A stretch of 16,760 nt of DNA from Kiloniellaceae bacterium (GCA_021776195.1 JAJFGK010000004.1:1-16760), one strand, 5' to 3'; numbered from the stretch's first letter, positions 1 through 6,924 are shown. Notes: a model not told the origin generated them from the sequence alone. Made by a program: numbers and translations.

Positions 1-11
1 AAGCAGCGGAA

Positions 12-38
12 CGCACCCCCATTGGGAGAGGGGGTTCG
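12..38. terminator. Terminator-like hairpin at window start
   Basis: The arm accccc (15-20) pairs with gggggt (30-35) around a 9-nt loop. Beyond one mismatch, two further pairs extend the stem. No T-run follows on the + strand. It could end transcription from a gene left of the window, but it may be chance in GC-rich DNA. Confidence 0.3.
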
Positions 39-96
39 CCTAGGACCCACCGAAGGCCGGGTTCTTTTGCCTTCTGGCCGCGTTCCGCTCCTCGAC

Positions 97-110
97 CGAT
101 ACGCGTATCG
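97..110. promoter_or_regulatory. Perfect 14-bp palindrome, possible operator
   Basis: The sequence cgatacgcgtatcg is identical to its reverse complement. It lies about 145 bp upstream of the dipeptidase-like start, in DNA with no convincing gene. Its size fits a dimeric regulator site, but no second copy was seen in the window and no regulator gene is nearby. Function is inferred from symmetry only. Confidence 0.3.
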
Positions 111-155
111 CTCTTCGAAGCGCGCCTTGCCAGAAGACAAAGTAATCCCGGTCAA

Positions 156-245
156 ATGCTTCCATGTAACAAAGAAGTGCTCTACGCCCAGGAATTCTAT
201 ACCACCGTGAAGACGGCCTATATCGCGGCCGGCCAACCGGAGTAG
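156..245 (+). CDS. Short open frame or 3' remnant of a truncated gene
   Basis: Reading from an ATG at 156 gives 29 residues ending TAG at 243-245, seven bases before the dipeptidase-like ATG. The stretch EVLYAQEFYTTVKTAY looks like real protein, with aromatic and helical character and none of the Arg/Pro richness of out-of-frame GC-rich DNA. The frame stays open to the window's left edge, but the upstream translation is Arg/Pro/Ser-rich and not protein-like. No ribosome site precedes the ATG. It may be the surviving C-terminus of a deleted gene, a small peptide gene, or a translated leader coupled to the dipeptidase. The family is not recognised. Confidence 0.35.
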   Translation: MLPCNKEVLYAQEFYTTVKTAYIAAGQPE

Positions 246-252
246 AGACGCC

Positions 253-1257
253 ATGAAGAAACCCGCAACGGATCGCCCCTGTCGGATCGACGGCCTGCAG
301 TACGGCAACTGGTCGGAAAAGATCTTCCGCCAGATGGTCGAGGGCGGCGTCGACGCGGTCCACGTGACCATCGCCTACCACGAGACCTTTCGCGAGACCG
401 TGGCCAACATCGAAGCCTGGAACCGCTGGTTCGAACGCTTTCCCGAGCTGATCCTTCACGGCAAGACCGGCGACGATGTGCACCGGGCCCGGGAAAGCGG
501 GCGCACGGCGATTTTCTTCGGGGCCCAGAACCCCTCGCCGATGGAAGACGACATCGACCTGGTGGCGATCCTTCACACCCTGGGACTGCGCTTCATGCAG
601 CTCAGCTACAACAACCAGTCCCTGCTGGCGACCGGCTGCTACGAGACCGAGGACCCGGGCATCACCCGCATGGGCCGGCAGGTGATCGGGGAAATGAACC
701 GGGTCGGGCTCGTGGTCGACATGAGCCATTCCGCCGAGCGCTCGACGCTCGAAGCAATCGAGATCTCCGAGCGGCCCATCGCCATCACCCACGCCAACCC
801 GGGCTTCTGGCATCCGGCGCTGCGCAACAAGTCCGACGAGGTGCTGCGGGCTCTCGGGCAGTCCGGCGGCATGCTCGGATTCTCGGCCTACCCCCATCAC
901 CTCAAGGACAAGTCGGCCTGCACGCTCGAGAGCTTTTGCACGATGATCGCCAAGACCGCGGAGCTGATGGGGATCGAACATATCGGCATCGGCACGGACC
1001 TGTGCCAGGACCAGCCCGACAGCGTCGTCGAGTGGATGCGGGTCGGCCGCTGGACCAAACAGGTGGACTACGGGGAAGGATCGGCCGCCGCGGCCGGCTT
1101 TCCCGATATGCCCGCCTGGTTTCGCGACAACCGCGATTTCGGTCAGATCGAGCAGGGCCTTGCGGCCGTGGGGATGAGCGATGACGAGGTCGCGGCGGTC
1201 ATGGGCGGGAACTGGTTGAGATTCTTCGAGACAAGTTTCGGCCCTTTGCGGAAGTAA
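253..1257 (+). CDS. M19 (membrane dipeptidase-like) family protein, non-canonical metal site
   Basis: This 334-residue protein has the M19 (renal dipeptidase) TIM-barrel layout. The core GRQVIGEMNRVGLVVDMSH ends in H159. It is followed by ITH with H180, the RNKSDE motif with R191, IGIGTD with D249, and the family-typical end GGNWLRFFE (318-326). M19 enzymes hydrolyse dipeptides, often with D-residues at the C-terminal side, using two zinc ions. Here the N-terminal HxD zinc motif (usually DGHND) reads DGLQY at 13-17, and the usual bridging glutamate region reads GAQN, with Q92. One metal site is therefore probably lost or altered, and peptidase activity is not assured. The ATG is preceded by GGAG with 10-nt spacing. 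There is no signal peptide, so it should be cytoplasmic. A hairpin follows. Confidence 0.85.
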   Translation: MKKPATDRPCRIDGLQYGNWSEKIFRQMVEGGVDAVHVTIAYHETFRETVANIEAWNRWFERFPELILHGKTGDDVHRARESGRTAIFFGAQNPSPMEDDIDLVAILHTLGLRFMQLSYNNQSLLATGCYETEDPGITRMGRQVIGEMNRVGLVVDMSHSAERSTLEAIEISERPIAITHANPGFWHPALRNKSDEVLRALGQSGGMLGFSAYPHHLKDKSACTLESFCTMIAKTAELMGIEHIGIGTDLCQDQPDSVVEWMRVGRWTKQVDYGEGSAAAAGFPDMPAWFRDNRDFGQIEQGLAAVGMSDDEVAAVMGGNWLRFFETSFGPLRK

Positions 1258-1328
1258 GCCATGGCAACGCCATGAAGTCGCCGGGCTGAATTCGCCGTGA
1301 GACCTCGGAACCGCAGAGGGACATCTTT

Positions 1329-1358
1329 GGGGGCCGGAGCGGCGGTGCACCGGCCCCC
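1329..1358. terminator. GC-rich hairpin between convergent genes
   Basis: A perfect 9-bp stem, gggggccgg (1329-1337) with ccggccccc (1350-1358), closes a 12-nt loop. It lies in the 155-bp space between the dipeptidase-like gene (+) and the repeat protein gene (-), both of which end here. No strong T-run follows on either strand. It probably acts as a shared, bidirectional terminator or 3' stabiliser. Confidence 0.6.
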
Positions 1359-1412
1359 TTCGCGAAAACGCACCAAAGGTCTAGGAGGGAGAGGTTTCTG
1401 AGATAGCGCGAG

Positions 1413-2264
1413 TCACGCACTCAGGAACTTGACGTGATTCGCCGCGGACAGGTCCGCTCGGCTCACTGAATAGCCGCCGCCGGTGCTTCCGGACTTGAGG
1501 TCCGTCCACTTGCAATCCACGAAGACCGCGGCGTCGCCCTTCAGGTTGGGATTCTTGGACTTCGTTTCGCCTGACACGGCCTCGTAGATCCGGTTCAGCT
1601 TGTAGTCCTTGAAGGTCATGCCCTTCTTGATGGCCTTGGGCATCTTGATGGTCTGCTTGTCGATCCAAGCCTTGTGCATCTCGTCAGCCTCCTTGCGCGC
1701 CTGGGTCACGTACTTTTCCAGGGGCTTGGTCGGCAAGGGCCTGTCTATGAAACTCTCGTTGTTGCAAACGGCCAAGAGGCTCTTCTTGTAATGCTCGAAC
1801 TCTTTGATGCCATGAGTCTCGATCTTCTCGACCGCCGGCGACAGTTTTTTCTTCTTCGCGTAAAGAGCCTCGATAACCTTGTCTTGCTTTTGACCCAGCT
1901 CCTGGAGCTTGGTCAGCCGCTCATGGAGCTTTTGCATTATATCGGCTTGATCGCCGTTCATCGAAGCTTTCGGCGGGAGCGGCAGGACCCTATCGTAGGA
2001 AGCTCTGTTATCGCAGATCGCCAAAAGGTTTTTTTTCAGCATTTCTTGTTGTGACCCCGAAGGGACGTTCAACTTCTCGACCAACGGCTTTAGCTCGGCC
2101 TTCTTTTTAAAGAGCTCAGTCACGACATTGACCTGATTGTCGCCCAGCTCCTGGATTTTGGCGAGACGCACGCGGAGACTCTCCGATGCACTGACGAACC
2201 CCTCGAGGCTCTCTGCCTTTGCCTTGTACTCCTGCCTCTTTTCCTCGATCTTTTTCATACCCAT
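1413..2264 (-). CDS. Unrecognised helical protein with two 83-residue repeats
   Basis: This 283-residue protein belongs to no family I recognise. Residues 33-95 and 116-178 align without a gap at a constant offset of 83, with 29 of 63 positions identical by my count. Shared marks include RL.K.QELG, P..VEK, KK.LLA.C and DR.LP, with one cysteine per repeat (C84, C167). Both repeats and the N-terminus are rich in Lys, Glu and Leu and should be helical, probably coiled-coil. A separate C-terminal part (about 205-283) is mixed, with a third cysteine in VFVDCKW. The ATG at 2264 has AAAGGAG at good spacing. There is no signal peptide or membrane segment. The gene is AT-richer than its neighbours, which suggests recent acquisition. 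It sits downstream of the peptidase and propeller genes on the same strand. Confidence 0.8.
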   Translation of the reverse strand: MGMKKIEEKRQEYKAKAESLEGFVSASESLRVRLAKIQELGDNQVNVVTELFKKKAELKPLVEKLNVPSGSQQEMLKKNLLAICDNRASYDRVLPLPPKASMNGDQADIMQKLHERLTKLQELGQKQDKVIEALYAKKKKLSPAVEKIETHGIKEFEHYKKSLLAVCNNESFIDRPLPTKPLEKYVTQARKEADEMHKAWIDKQTIKMPKAIKKGMTFKDYKLNRIYEAVSGETKSKNPNLKGDAAVFVDCKWTDLKSGSTGGGYSVSRADLSAANHVKFLSA

Positions 2265-2303
2265 GATGGCCTGCTCCTTTCACCCAGTTGCCGTTGAGAT
2301 GCC

Positions 2304-2325
2304 CACCACGGATGAATTCGTGGTG
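2304..2325. promoter_or_regulatory. Hairpin upstream of the repeat-protein ribosome site
   Basis: The arms caccacg (2304-2310) and cgtggtg (2319-2325) form a perfect 7-bp stem with an 8-nt loop. It lies in the 169-bp gap between the propeller gene stop and the AAAGGAG of the repeat protein. No T-run follows on the minus strand. It could be an attenuating or stabilising element within a single transcript, or an operator. The rest of the gap holds no gene that I can see. Confidence 0.4.
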
Positions 2326-2433
2326 CCCCTGCACAGTTAAATCGTGGTTAAGGCGCAATTCCTCAAGTGATGGCCGTCACGCCACCGCCGGCAATCTGGT
2401 ATTGTCGCCAGTGTCGCTCCACCCGAGTGCCCG

Positions 2434-3240
2434 TCACAGCGGGATCAAATGGGCGACGCTGTCCTTGTCGACCAGCCACAAGATACCGCGCGCACCGGCC
2501 ATGGCCAGAACCGGCCCATCGGCGTCGAGCTCCAGCCGCCGGGCGCGGTTGTCGGCCGCCGGGTTGACCATCAGGACGCCGTCGAACCGCTCGCCGCCGA
2601 CGAGCACCCCCGAGGCACAGGTCAGCCGAGGGACGCGTCCGACCGGCGAGGCCATGACACCCCCCAGTTCCGCGGCGCGGGAGCGCACCCATAGCAGGCC
2701 GTCATCGGTGCTGAGCCAAACGGCGCCGGCGCAGGCGGCGATGGCGACCGGACCATCGGAGCGCGCTGGCAGACGCACCCGCCGCGCCTCGTTCACGATC
2801 GCAGGCGCGCCGGCCTCGACCCGCCAGGCCCCCTGGGCGTCGGCCGTCAGCCCGGTGACGGGACCCGAATCGAGGCGCTCCGCCTGCCCGTCAGGCGACA
2901 GCCGGAGCAGGCCCCGCTCGCCGGACCGCGCCGACCAGGCCGACCCGCCCCCGGCCGCCAGGAGATCGCCACCGCGGCGCGGTCCCAACTTGAAAACCGG
3001 ATCCAACGTGTCCTGGCGATGGCCGGCGAGGGAGCCGTCGGGCCCCGCCAAGACGATGGTCCTGTCGTCCAGCACCACGGCGGCCAGGGGCTCCGCGATG
3101 TCGATGGCGATTTCGGCCCCGACCTCGCCGGTTTCGGGATCGCGTCGCTGCAAGCGTCCGCCACCGGCCACCCAGAGGGAATCGGCGCCGCCGGCCATGA
3201 CGAGCGGCACTGGCAAGTTCAGTTCGACGCGTGGCGTCAA
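2434..3240 (-). CDS. Beta-propeller-like protein, translationally coupled to the peptidase
   Basis: This 268-residue protein is made of short beta-strand repeats typical of a beta-propeller. Examples are DSLWVAGGG (20-27), a GSAWSARSG unit near 100, GAWRVEAG near 138, GAVWLSTDDG (172-181) and GILWLVDKDS (252-261), with tryptophans at 23, 102, 139, 175 and 255. No catalytic motif is visible, so binding or scaffolding is the likely role; the exact propeller family is not clear. The frame begins with TTG at 3240, whose last two bases and the next base form part of the TTGA overlap with the peptidase stop. Translation by reinitiation is likely. An ATG 14 codons later is an alternative start. There is no signal peptide. 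Confidence 0.75.
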   Translation of the reverse strand: MTPRVELNLPVPLVMAGGADSLWVAGGGRLQRRDPETGEVGAEIAIDIAEPLAAVVLDDRTIVLAGPDGSLAGHRQDTLDPVFKLGPRRGGDLLAAGGGSAWSARSGERGLLRLSPDGQAERLDSGPVTGLTADAQGAWRVEAGAPAIVNEARRVRLPARSDGPVAIAACAGAVWLSTDDGLLWVRSRAAELGGVMASPVGRVPRLTCASGVLVGGERFDGVLMVNPAADNRARRLELDADGPVLAMAGARGILWLVDKDSVAHLIPL

Positions 3241-5318
3241 GCCTTCTTCTTTCTTGACGGGCGCGGCCTGGACTTCGGCAGCAGGCCCTTCTTGCGCAAC
3301 TGAGCGCAGGCCGGGTGGTTACGCTGTACACGCGATGCCGCCACTATTCGTTCCTCCGCGCCCTTCGCGGCTTTCGGATTGCCCAGGGCCACCGCGACGC
3401 CGACCTGCGGGTCGAGCAGGAGCGACGCGATTTTATTGTCTTCGTCGCTCGAGGGAAAGGCCGCCCAAACGCTGGTGGTCCCGCAGGCGAGCAGGTGGGC
3501 GCCGGCGGCTTGCCAAAGGATCGCCACCTCGATCGTGTGTCGCCCCGGTTCCGTGATGGCGAAGCCGTCGCTGCCATAGAACAGCGTGACCTCATTGCTG
3601 ACAGTGGCACCCGGCGCCAGCTCGACCACCTTGTTGTGCGAGCAGACTTCTATGTCGACCGGCCGTATGAAGGTGGTATCGCCGCGGGCGTTGGTGACGC
3701 TGATACGGGCCGCCAGGCTCTGCATGTCGACTCGCTCCGGCACCGGTATCGGTTCATCGGAGGTGTTGGTCACCGACCAGGAAAGCGGCAGCGGCTCGCC
3801 CAGGCTTACGACCTCGGATCCCGGCTTCACGACGACCTCCAGTTCCTCGACCGTGCCCACCTGGTCGGCCTCGGGCGCGTTGATGGCGAAGCCGAAGAAG
3901 ACCATCGCACCGGGCCGGACAGCCGGGTCCGGCAGGTGGATCAGGTGCCGGCGCACGGTGCCATTGAAGCCGAGGTTGATGTCATCGGGGAAGGTCTGGC
4001 CGTTATTGGACAGAAAATCCGCCACCGAGGGCGTGACGGTCATGATGGAGTTGTCGCTGCCGCTTTCGTAGAACTGGTGGATCTGATTGAAGGTGTGGCC
4101 CACTTCATGGGCGGCACTGCGCAGGAATGCCCGCGGATGGTCCTTCATGAGATCGTTCTCGGCCGCGCCGTAAGTGGAGGTGTCGGAATCGGGGAAACCA
4201 TCGTGGCTAAAGGTGCCGGCACCCTCGCGCTTGATGTTGTTGAGATCGCCGGAGTTGTCGAACATGACCCCTCGGGAACAGCCGAGCTCGGCCGGTACCG
4301 CCAACAGATAGGCCTTCCACTCCTTGTCGAGCACGCTGGGATCGTAGCCCGGCACCGTCTCCATGAGCCGGTGGAGATTCGCCGTGCTCCAGCAGTCGGT
4401 GGCGCTTTGACCCGCCAAGGACGCCGGCTTCGACATCGCCGATGCGATCTTGGTGACGCTGAGGTCCCACCCGGCCGTTGCAAAGATGGTACGGAAGTTT
4501 TCGCTGCCCACCTCGGGCGGATGCTCGGCGCCGCTGAGCCGCCGCATCTCCAGCTTGGCCCGCCGGAAGTATTGCGAGACCCACTTGATGGTGACCGTGC
4601 CCAGCTCTGTCGCGCCTTCGTAGACCTTGCCGCTGTAGGTGTTGGGGGTGCTCGTCGTTTGCAAGGCATAGCGCAGCGCGCGGGTCGGGGCGGCGGGAAA
4701 GCTCCCCGAAAAGCCCGATGCCGGATGCGTGTAGTCGAACTCGTCGAAGTCCAGGGTGATGTTGCAGGGAGAACCCTGCGGGACGATGCTGTAGGTATTC
4801 GCGCCAGTACCCTTCAGGTACGAGACATATTGCTTTCTCGGGTAGACCGGGATGACACCTCCCGGGTGGGCGGCCTCGGTGGCTATCGGCAGCTCGCCCA
4901 CGGGGTCGAACTCCCGTTGTTTCCAAGGCGCTGTAATCTGCGGCTTGCGCCGGTAAATGTCGCCACTGATGCGGTAGCCGGCGCCGACCCTCTCGATCCG
5001 GAGCGTGCCGAGAAAGGAGTTTCCCCACCACGGCGTCCCCTTGGGCCGGTAGCTCAGCGTATAGCACCCTTGCTTGAGAGTGGGATTGCAGTACTTCCAG
5101 TACCACCAGCCCGGATCCTGCAAGGAACCGCCCCCAGCGATGGGACGCAACGGGCCGGGCAGGTCGTCCGGACTGATTGTGCCCAGGTTGGCCCTTGGGT
5201 CCTTACGGCTGGCCGGATCCTTAAAGGCCGGCGATGCGTCTGTATCGCCAATTACCTCGACCGCCTCGGGCATGTTGACCGCGCCGATCCGGGCTCTGAA
5301 CTTTGCGTTGCTGGTCAT
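3237..5318 (-). CDS. Metzincin-like zinc metallopeptidase with C-terminal Ig-like domain
   Basis: This 693-residue protein carries HEVGHTFNQIH at 404-414. That is the metzincin zinc signature HExxHxxGxxH, with Asn at the usual Gly (N411). H404, H408 and H414 would bind zinc and E405 would be the catalytic base. SIM at 424-426, twelve residues on, fits the methionine turn. The first 290 residues are beta-rich (for example GNSFLGTLRIER near 99-110) and unassigned. Residues about 490-600 (LSWSVTNTS and later strands) resemble an Ig-like or proteinase-inhibitor-type beta-sandwich. The tail is strongly basic, ending RKKKA. The ATG at 5318 was chosen because AAAGGAG lies nine bases upstream; the frame extends 21 codons further without a ribosome site. 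No signal peptide is present although such peptidases are usually exported. It overlaps the propeller gene by TTGA. Confidence 0.85.
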   Translation of the reverse strand: MTSNAKFRARIGAVNMPEAVEVIGDTDASPAFKDPASRKDPRANLGTISPDDLPGPLRPIAGGGSLQDPGWWYWKYCNPTLKQGCYTLSYRPKGTPWWGNSFLGTLRIERVGAGYRISGDIYRRKPQITAPWKQREFDPVGELPIATEAAHPGGVIPVYPRKQYVSYLKGTGANTYSIVPQGSPCNITLDFDEFDYTHPASGFSGSFPAAPTRALRYALQTTSTPNTYSGKVYEGATELGTVTIKWVSQYFRRAKLEMRRLSGAEHPPEVGSENFRTIFATAGWDLSVTKIASAMSKPASLAGQSATDCWSTANLHRLMETVPGYDPSVLDKEWKAYLLAVPAELGCSRGVMFDNSGDLNNIKREGAGTFSHDGFPDSDTSTYGAAENDLMKDHPRAFLRSAAHEVGHTFNQIHQFYESGSDNSIMTVTPSVADFLSNNGQTFPDDINLGFNGTVRRHLIHLPDPAVRPGAMVFFGFAINAPEADQVGTVEELEVVVKPGSEVVSLGEPLPLSWSVTNTSDEPIPVPERVDMQSLAARISVTNARGDTTFIRPVDIEVCSHNKVVELAPGATVSNEVTLFYGSDGFAITEPGRHTIEVAILWQAAGAHLLACGTTSVWAAFPSSDEDNKIASLLLDPQVGVAVALGNPKAAKGAEERIVAASRVQRNHPACAQLRKKGLLPKSRPRPSRKKKA

Positions 5319-5392
5319 GATTGGTGCTCCTTTGAGAACTCGACAGAGGTTCAGGACGCATCGCGGCTTGCCCGCGGTCATCGCAGCACATT

Positions 5393-5411
5393 GCGATCTT
5401 CACCTGATCGC
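5393..5411. promoter_or_regulatory. Small inverted repeat in divergent intergenic region
   Basis: The arms gcgatc (5393-5398) and gatcgc (5406-5411) are separated by 7 nt. It lies 75-93 bp upstream of the peptidase start, where an operator could sit. The evidence is symmetry only and chance is possible. Confidence 0.2.
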
Positions 5412-5490
5412 GACCGGGGCTTAACGATTCGCGCGGGGCGAAACCTGGCCGGTCCCTGTCAGGATCTTGTCATTTATGGGGGCGCGCCGT

Positions 5491-5506
5491 TGTGACGCGC
5501 ATCACG
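5491..5506. promoter_or_regulatory. CRP/FNR-type binding site candidate
   Basis: The sequence tgtga-cgcgca-tcacg matches the CRP half-site pattern TGTGA-N6-TCACA at nine of ten positions. It sits in the 267-bp region between the divergent peptidase (start 5318, -) and deacetylase (start 5586, +). From there a CRP-family protein could control either gene. The rest of this region contains no gene and no clear sigma-70 promoter that I can identify. Confidence 0.4.
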
Positions 5507-5585
5507 GGGTGGCACCCGGAACGAAGCCCTGTCGTACCCGGGTCCTCTTCGGCTAGCCTGATCCCCTCACAGCCGGGGAAAGACC

Positions 5586-6434
5586 ATGGGCCGCCATCTC
5601 GTCTGCCTGACCTACGATTTCGATGCGCTGTCGCTGCCGATCGCCAGGGGAACGACCACGCCGACGCCGCTCTCGCGCGGCGAGTTCGGCCTGGTGGGCG
5701 CGGCGCGGATCAGAACCCTCCTGAATGACCATGGCATCCCGGCGACCTTCTTCGTGCCGGGGCATACGGTGGAGAGCTTTCCCGAGGCGGTGGGTGGCCT
5801 GGTCGAGGACGGCCATGAGATCGCCCATCACGGCTGGACCCACCGCCGGCCCGCCGATCTGACCCGTGAAGAAGAAGCCGAGGAACTGGCGCGCGGCAGC
5901 CGCGCTATCGAGGCGCTGGCTGGCAAGCCGCCGCGCGGCTATCGCTCGCCCTCCTGGGATCTGTCGCCGCACACCCTGGAGCTACTGATGGCCCAGGGTT
6001 TCCTCTACGACTCCAGTCTGATGGGCCACGACTACCAGCCCTACCGTCCGCGCATCGGCGACGAGACGCCGCTGCTGGAGCCGGCCCGGTTTGGCCGCGA
6101 AGCCGATCTGGTGGAACTGCCGGTGAGCTGGAGCCTGGACGATTATCCCAGTTTCGAATGGTCGGTGACCACGACCGGCGCCCTCAACCCGGGCCTCGCC
6201 TCCTGGCGCGCGGTGCTGGAGAACTGGTGCGCCGACTTCGACTACCTGGCCGACACGGAAGCCGCGGGGAGCGACGGCTGGGGCCTCGTCACCTACACCT
6301 TCCATCCCTTCGTCTCGGGCCGCGGCCATCGCATGAAAGCCATGGCGGCGCTGATCGAGCACGTGGCGGCGCGCGGCGCGGTCTTCGTCACCATGGAACA
6401 GGCCGCCGAGGAGTGGCTGGCGCGGCAGGGCTGA
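5586..6434 (+). CDS. NodB-fold polysaccharide deacetylase / cyclic imide hydrolase-like protein
   Basis: This 282-residue protein has the carbohydrate esterase 4 motifs. TYDFDA (9-14) supplies the catalytic and metal aspartates, HHGWTH (81-86) supplies the metal histidines, RSPSW (120-124) is motif 3, and TFHPF with H240 is the late histidine motif, followed by SGRGHR. The short N-terminus and the FHPxxxGRxHR ending resemble the HpPgdA / cyclic imide hydrolase branch more than secreted chitin deacetylases. There is no signal peptide, so a cytoplasmic amide or imide substrate is more likely than cell-wall glycan. The ATG follows GGGGAAAG. Nearby amidohydrolases and RidA genes also point to nitrogen-compound catabolism. 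The substrate is not determined by sequence. Confidence 0.85.
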   Translation: MGRHLVCLTYDFDALSLPIARGTTTPTPLSRGEFGLVGAARIRTLLNDHGIPATFFVPGHTVESFPEAVGGLVEDGHEIAHHGWTHRRPADLTREEEAEELARGSRAIEALAGKPPRGYRSPSWDLSPHTLELLMAQGFLYDSSLMGHDYQPYRPRIGDETPLLEPARFGREADLVELPVSWSLDDYPSFEWSVTTTGALNPGLASWRAVLENWCADFDYLADTEAAGSDGWGLVTYTFHPFVSGRGHRMKAMAALIEHVAARGAVFVTMEQAAEEWLARQG

Positions 6435-6435
6435 A

Positions 6436-6470
6436 CCAAAGGGCCTCCAGTTTGACTGGTGGTCCTTTGG
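6436..6470. terminator. Long hairpin directly after the deacetylase stop
   Basis: The arms 6436-6451 and 6455-6470 pair over 16 positions, with one G-T wobble, one T-T mismatch and a 3-nt loop. The hairpin begins one base after the TGA. It lacks a T-run on the + strand, so it may serve as a terminator without a U-tract or as an mRNA 3'-end stabiliser. Confidence 0.6.
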
Positions 6471-6528
6471 CAAGCGCAACTGCGCGCCCGCAGCGCCAGC
6501 GAGGAAAGCCCCAGTGGCGAGTGAGCGT

Positions 6529-6555
6529 CCAACGGTCATTCTTCTTGACCGTTGG
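6529..6555. terminator. Perfect 10-bp hairpin between convergent genes
   Basis: The arm ccaacggtca (6529-6538) pairs fully with tgaccgttgg (6546-6555) around a 7-nt loop. It lies 16 bases beyond the RidA stop codon and in the convergent space after the deacetylase. It is probably a bidirectional terminator, although neither strand has a T-run after the stem. Confidence 0.6.
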
Positions 6556-6570
6556 CACAACGAACCAGGA

Positions 6571-6924
6571 TCAGTCGGCCTTGAGCGCCGTCACCTTGAT
6601 CTCGACCAGATCGCCGGGCGCCAGGTCGGTGCCGACGCAGGCCCTCAGCGGCCAGCCGTCGTCGGGGATCCAGTCACACCAGACCTCGTCCATTTCCGCC
6701 TTCTTGGCCATGTCGGTCAGATAGACCACCGCCTCGAGGATCCGGTGCTTGTTCGAGCCGGCATCGATCAGGTTGGCCTCCAGGTGCTCCAGGGTCGCCC
6801 GGGTCTGCTCGGCGACGGTCGCGCCGCCTTCCTGGCCTGTCGCCACGGCCCAGACATAGTCGCCGCTGGTGACATAGCGGCAGCGGCCCTTGGCGCCGCC
6901 GGGGGCTCTGATGATCTCGGTCAT
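6571..6924 (-). CDS. RidA family enamine/imine deaminase
   Basis: This 117-residue protein has the RidA (YjgF/YER057c/UK114) fold pattern. ATGQEGG is followed by the helix TRATLEHLEANLIDAG, then RILEAVVYLTDM, and the end WPLRACVG...LVEIKVTAL. The arginine that binds the substrate carboxylate in active RidA proteins is present (R94), and the family glutamate is E109. It should hydrolyse reactive enamines and imines released by PLP or flavin enzymes; the exact substrate is open. The ATG has AAAGGAA at nine bases. It lies downstream of the deacylase operon on the same strand but is separated by 216 bp holding an inverted repeat pair, so it may have its own promoter. Confidence 0.9.
   Translation of the reverse strand: MTEIIRAPGGAKGRCRYVTSGDYVWAVATGQEGGATVAEQTRATLEHLEANLIDAGSNKHRILEAVVYLTDMAKKAEMDEVWCDWIPDDGWPLRACVGTDLAPGDLVEIKVTALKAD

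Noticed and set aside
253..1257. Assigning the symbol of a characterised dipeptidase
   Set aside because: Loss of the HxD metal ligands and the bridging Glu makes the activity uncertain, so no symbol is given.
40..1350. 436-codon minus-strand open frame opposite the dipeptidase-like gene, including its last 41 codons at 40-165
   Set aside because: It mirrors the codon structure of the + gene and shows no family motif. The final part outside the overlap has an ATG but no ribosome site.
2288..3556. 422-codon + strand frame over the propeller gene
   Set aside because: It is Ser/Arg/Pro-rich, with no motif or ribosome site, and is antisense to the coupled propeller frame.
3315..5495. 726-codon open frame on the + strand opposite the peptidase gene
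   Set aside because: Its translation is Arg/Gly/Ala-rich without domains, whereas the minus frame has a zinc motif, Met-turn and a ribosome site. It is an antisense shadow of GC-rich codons.
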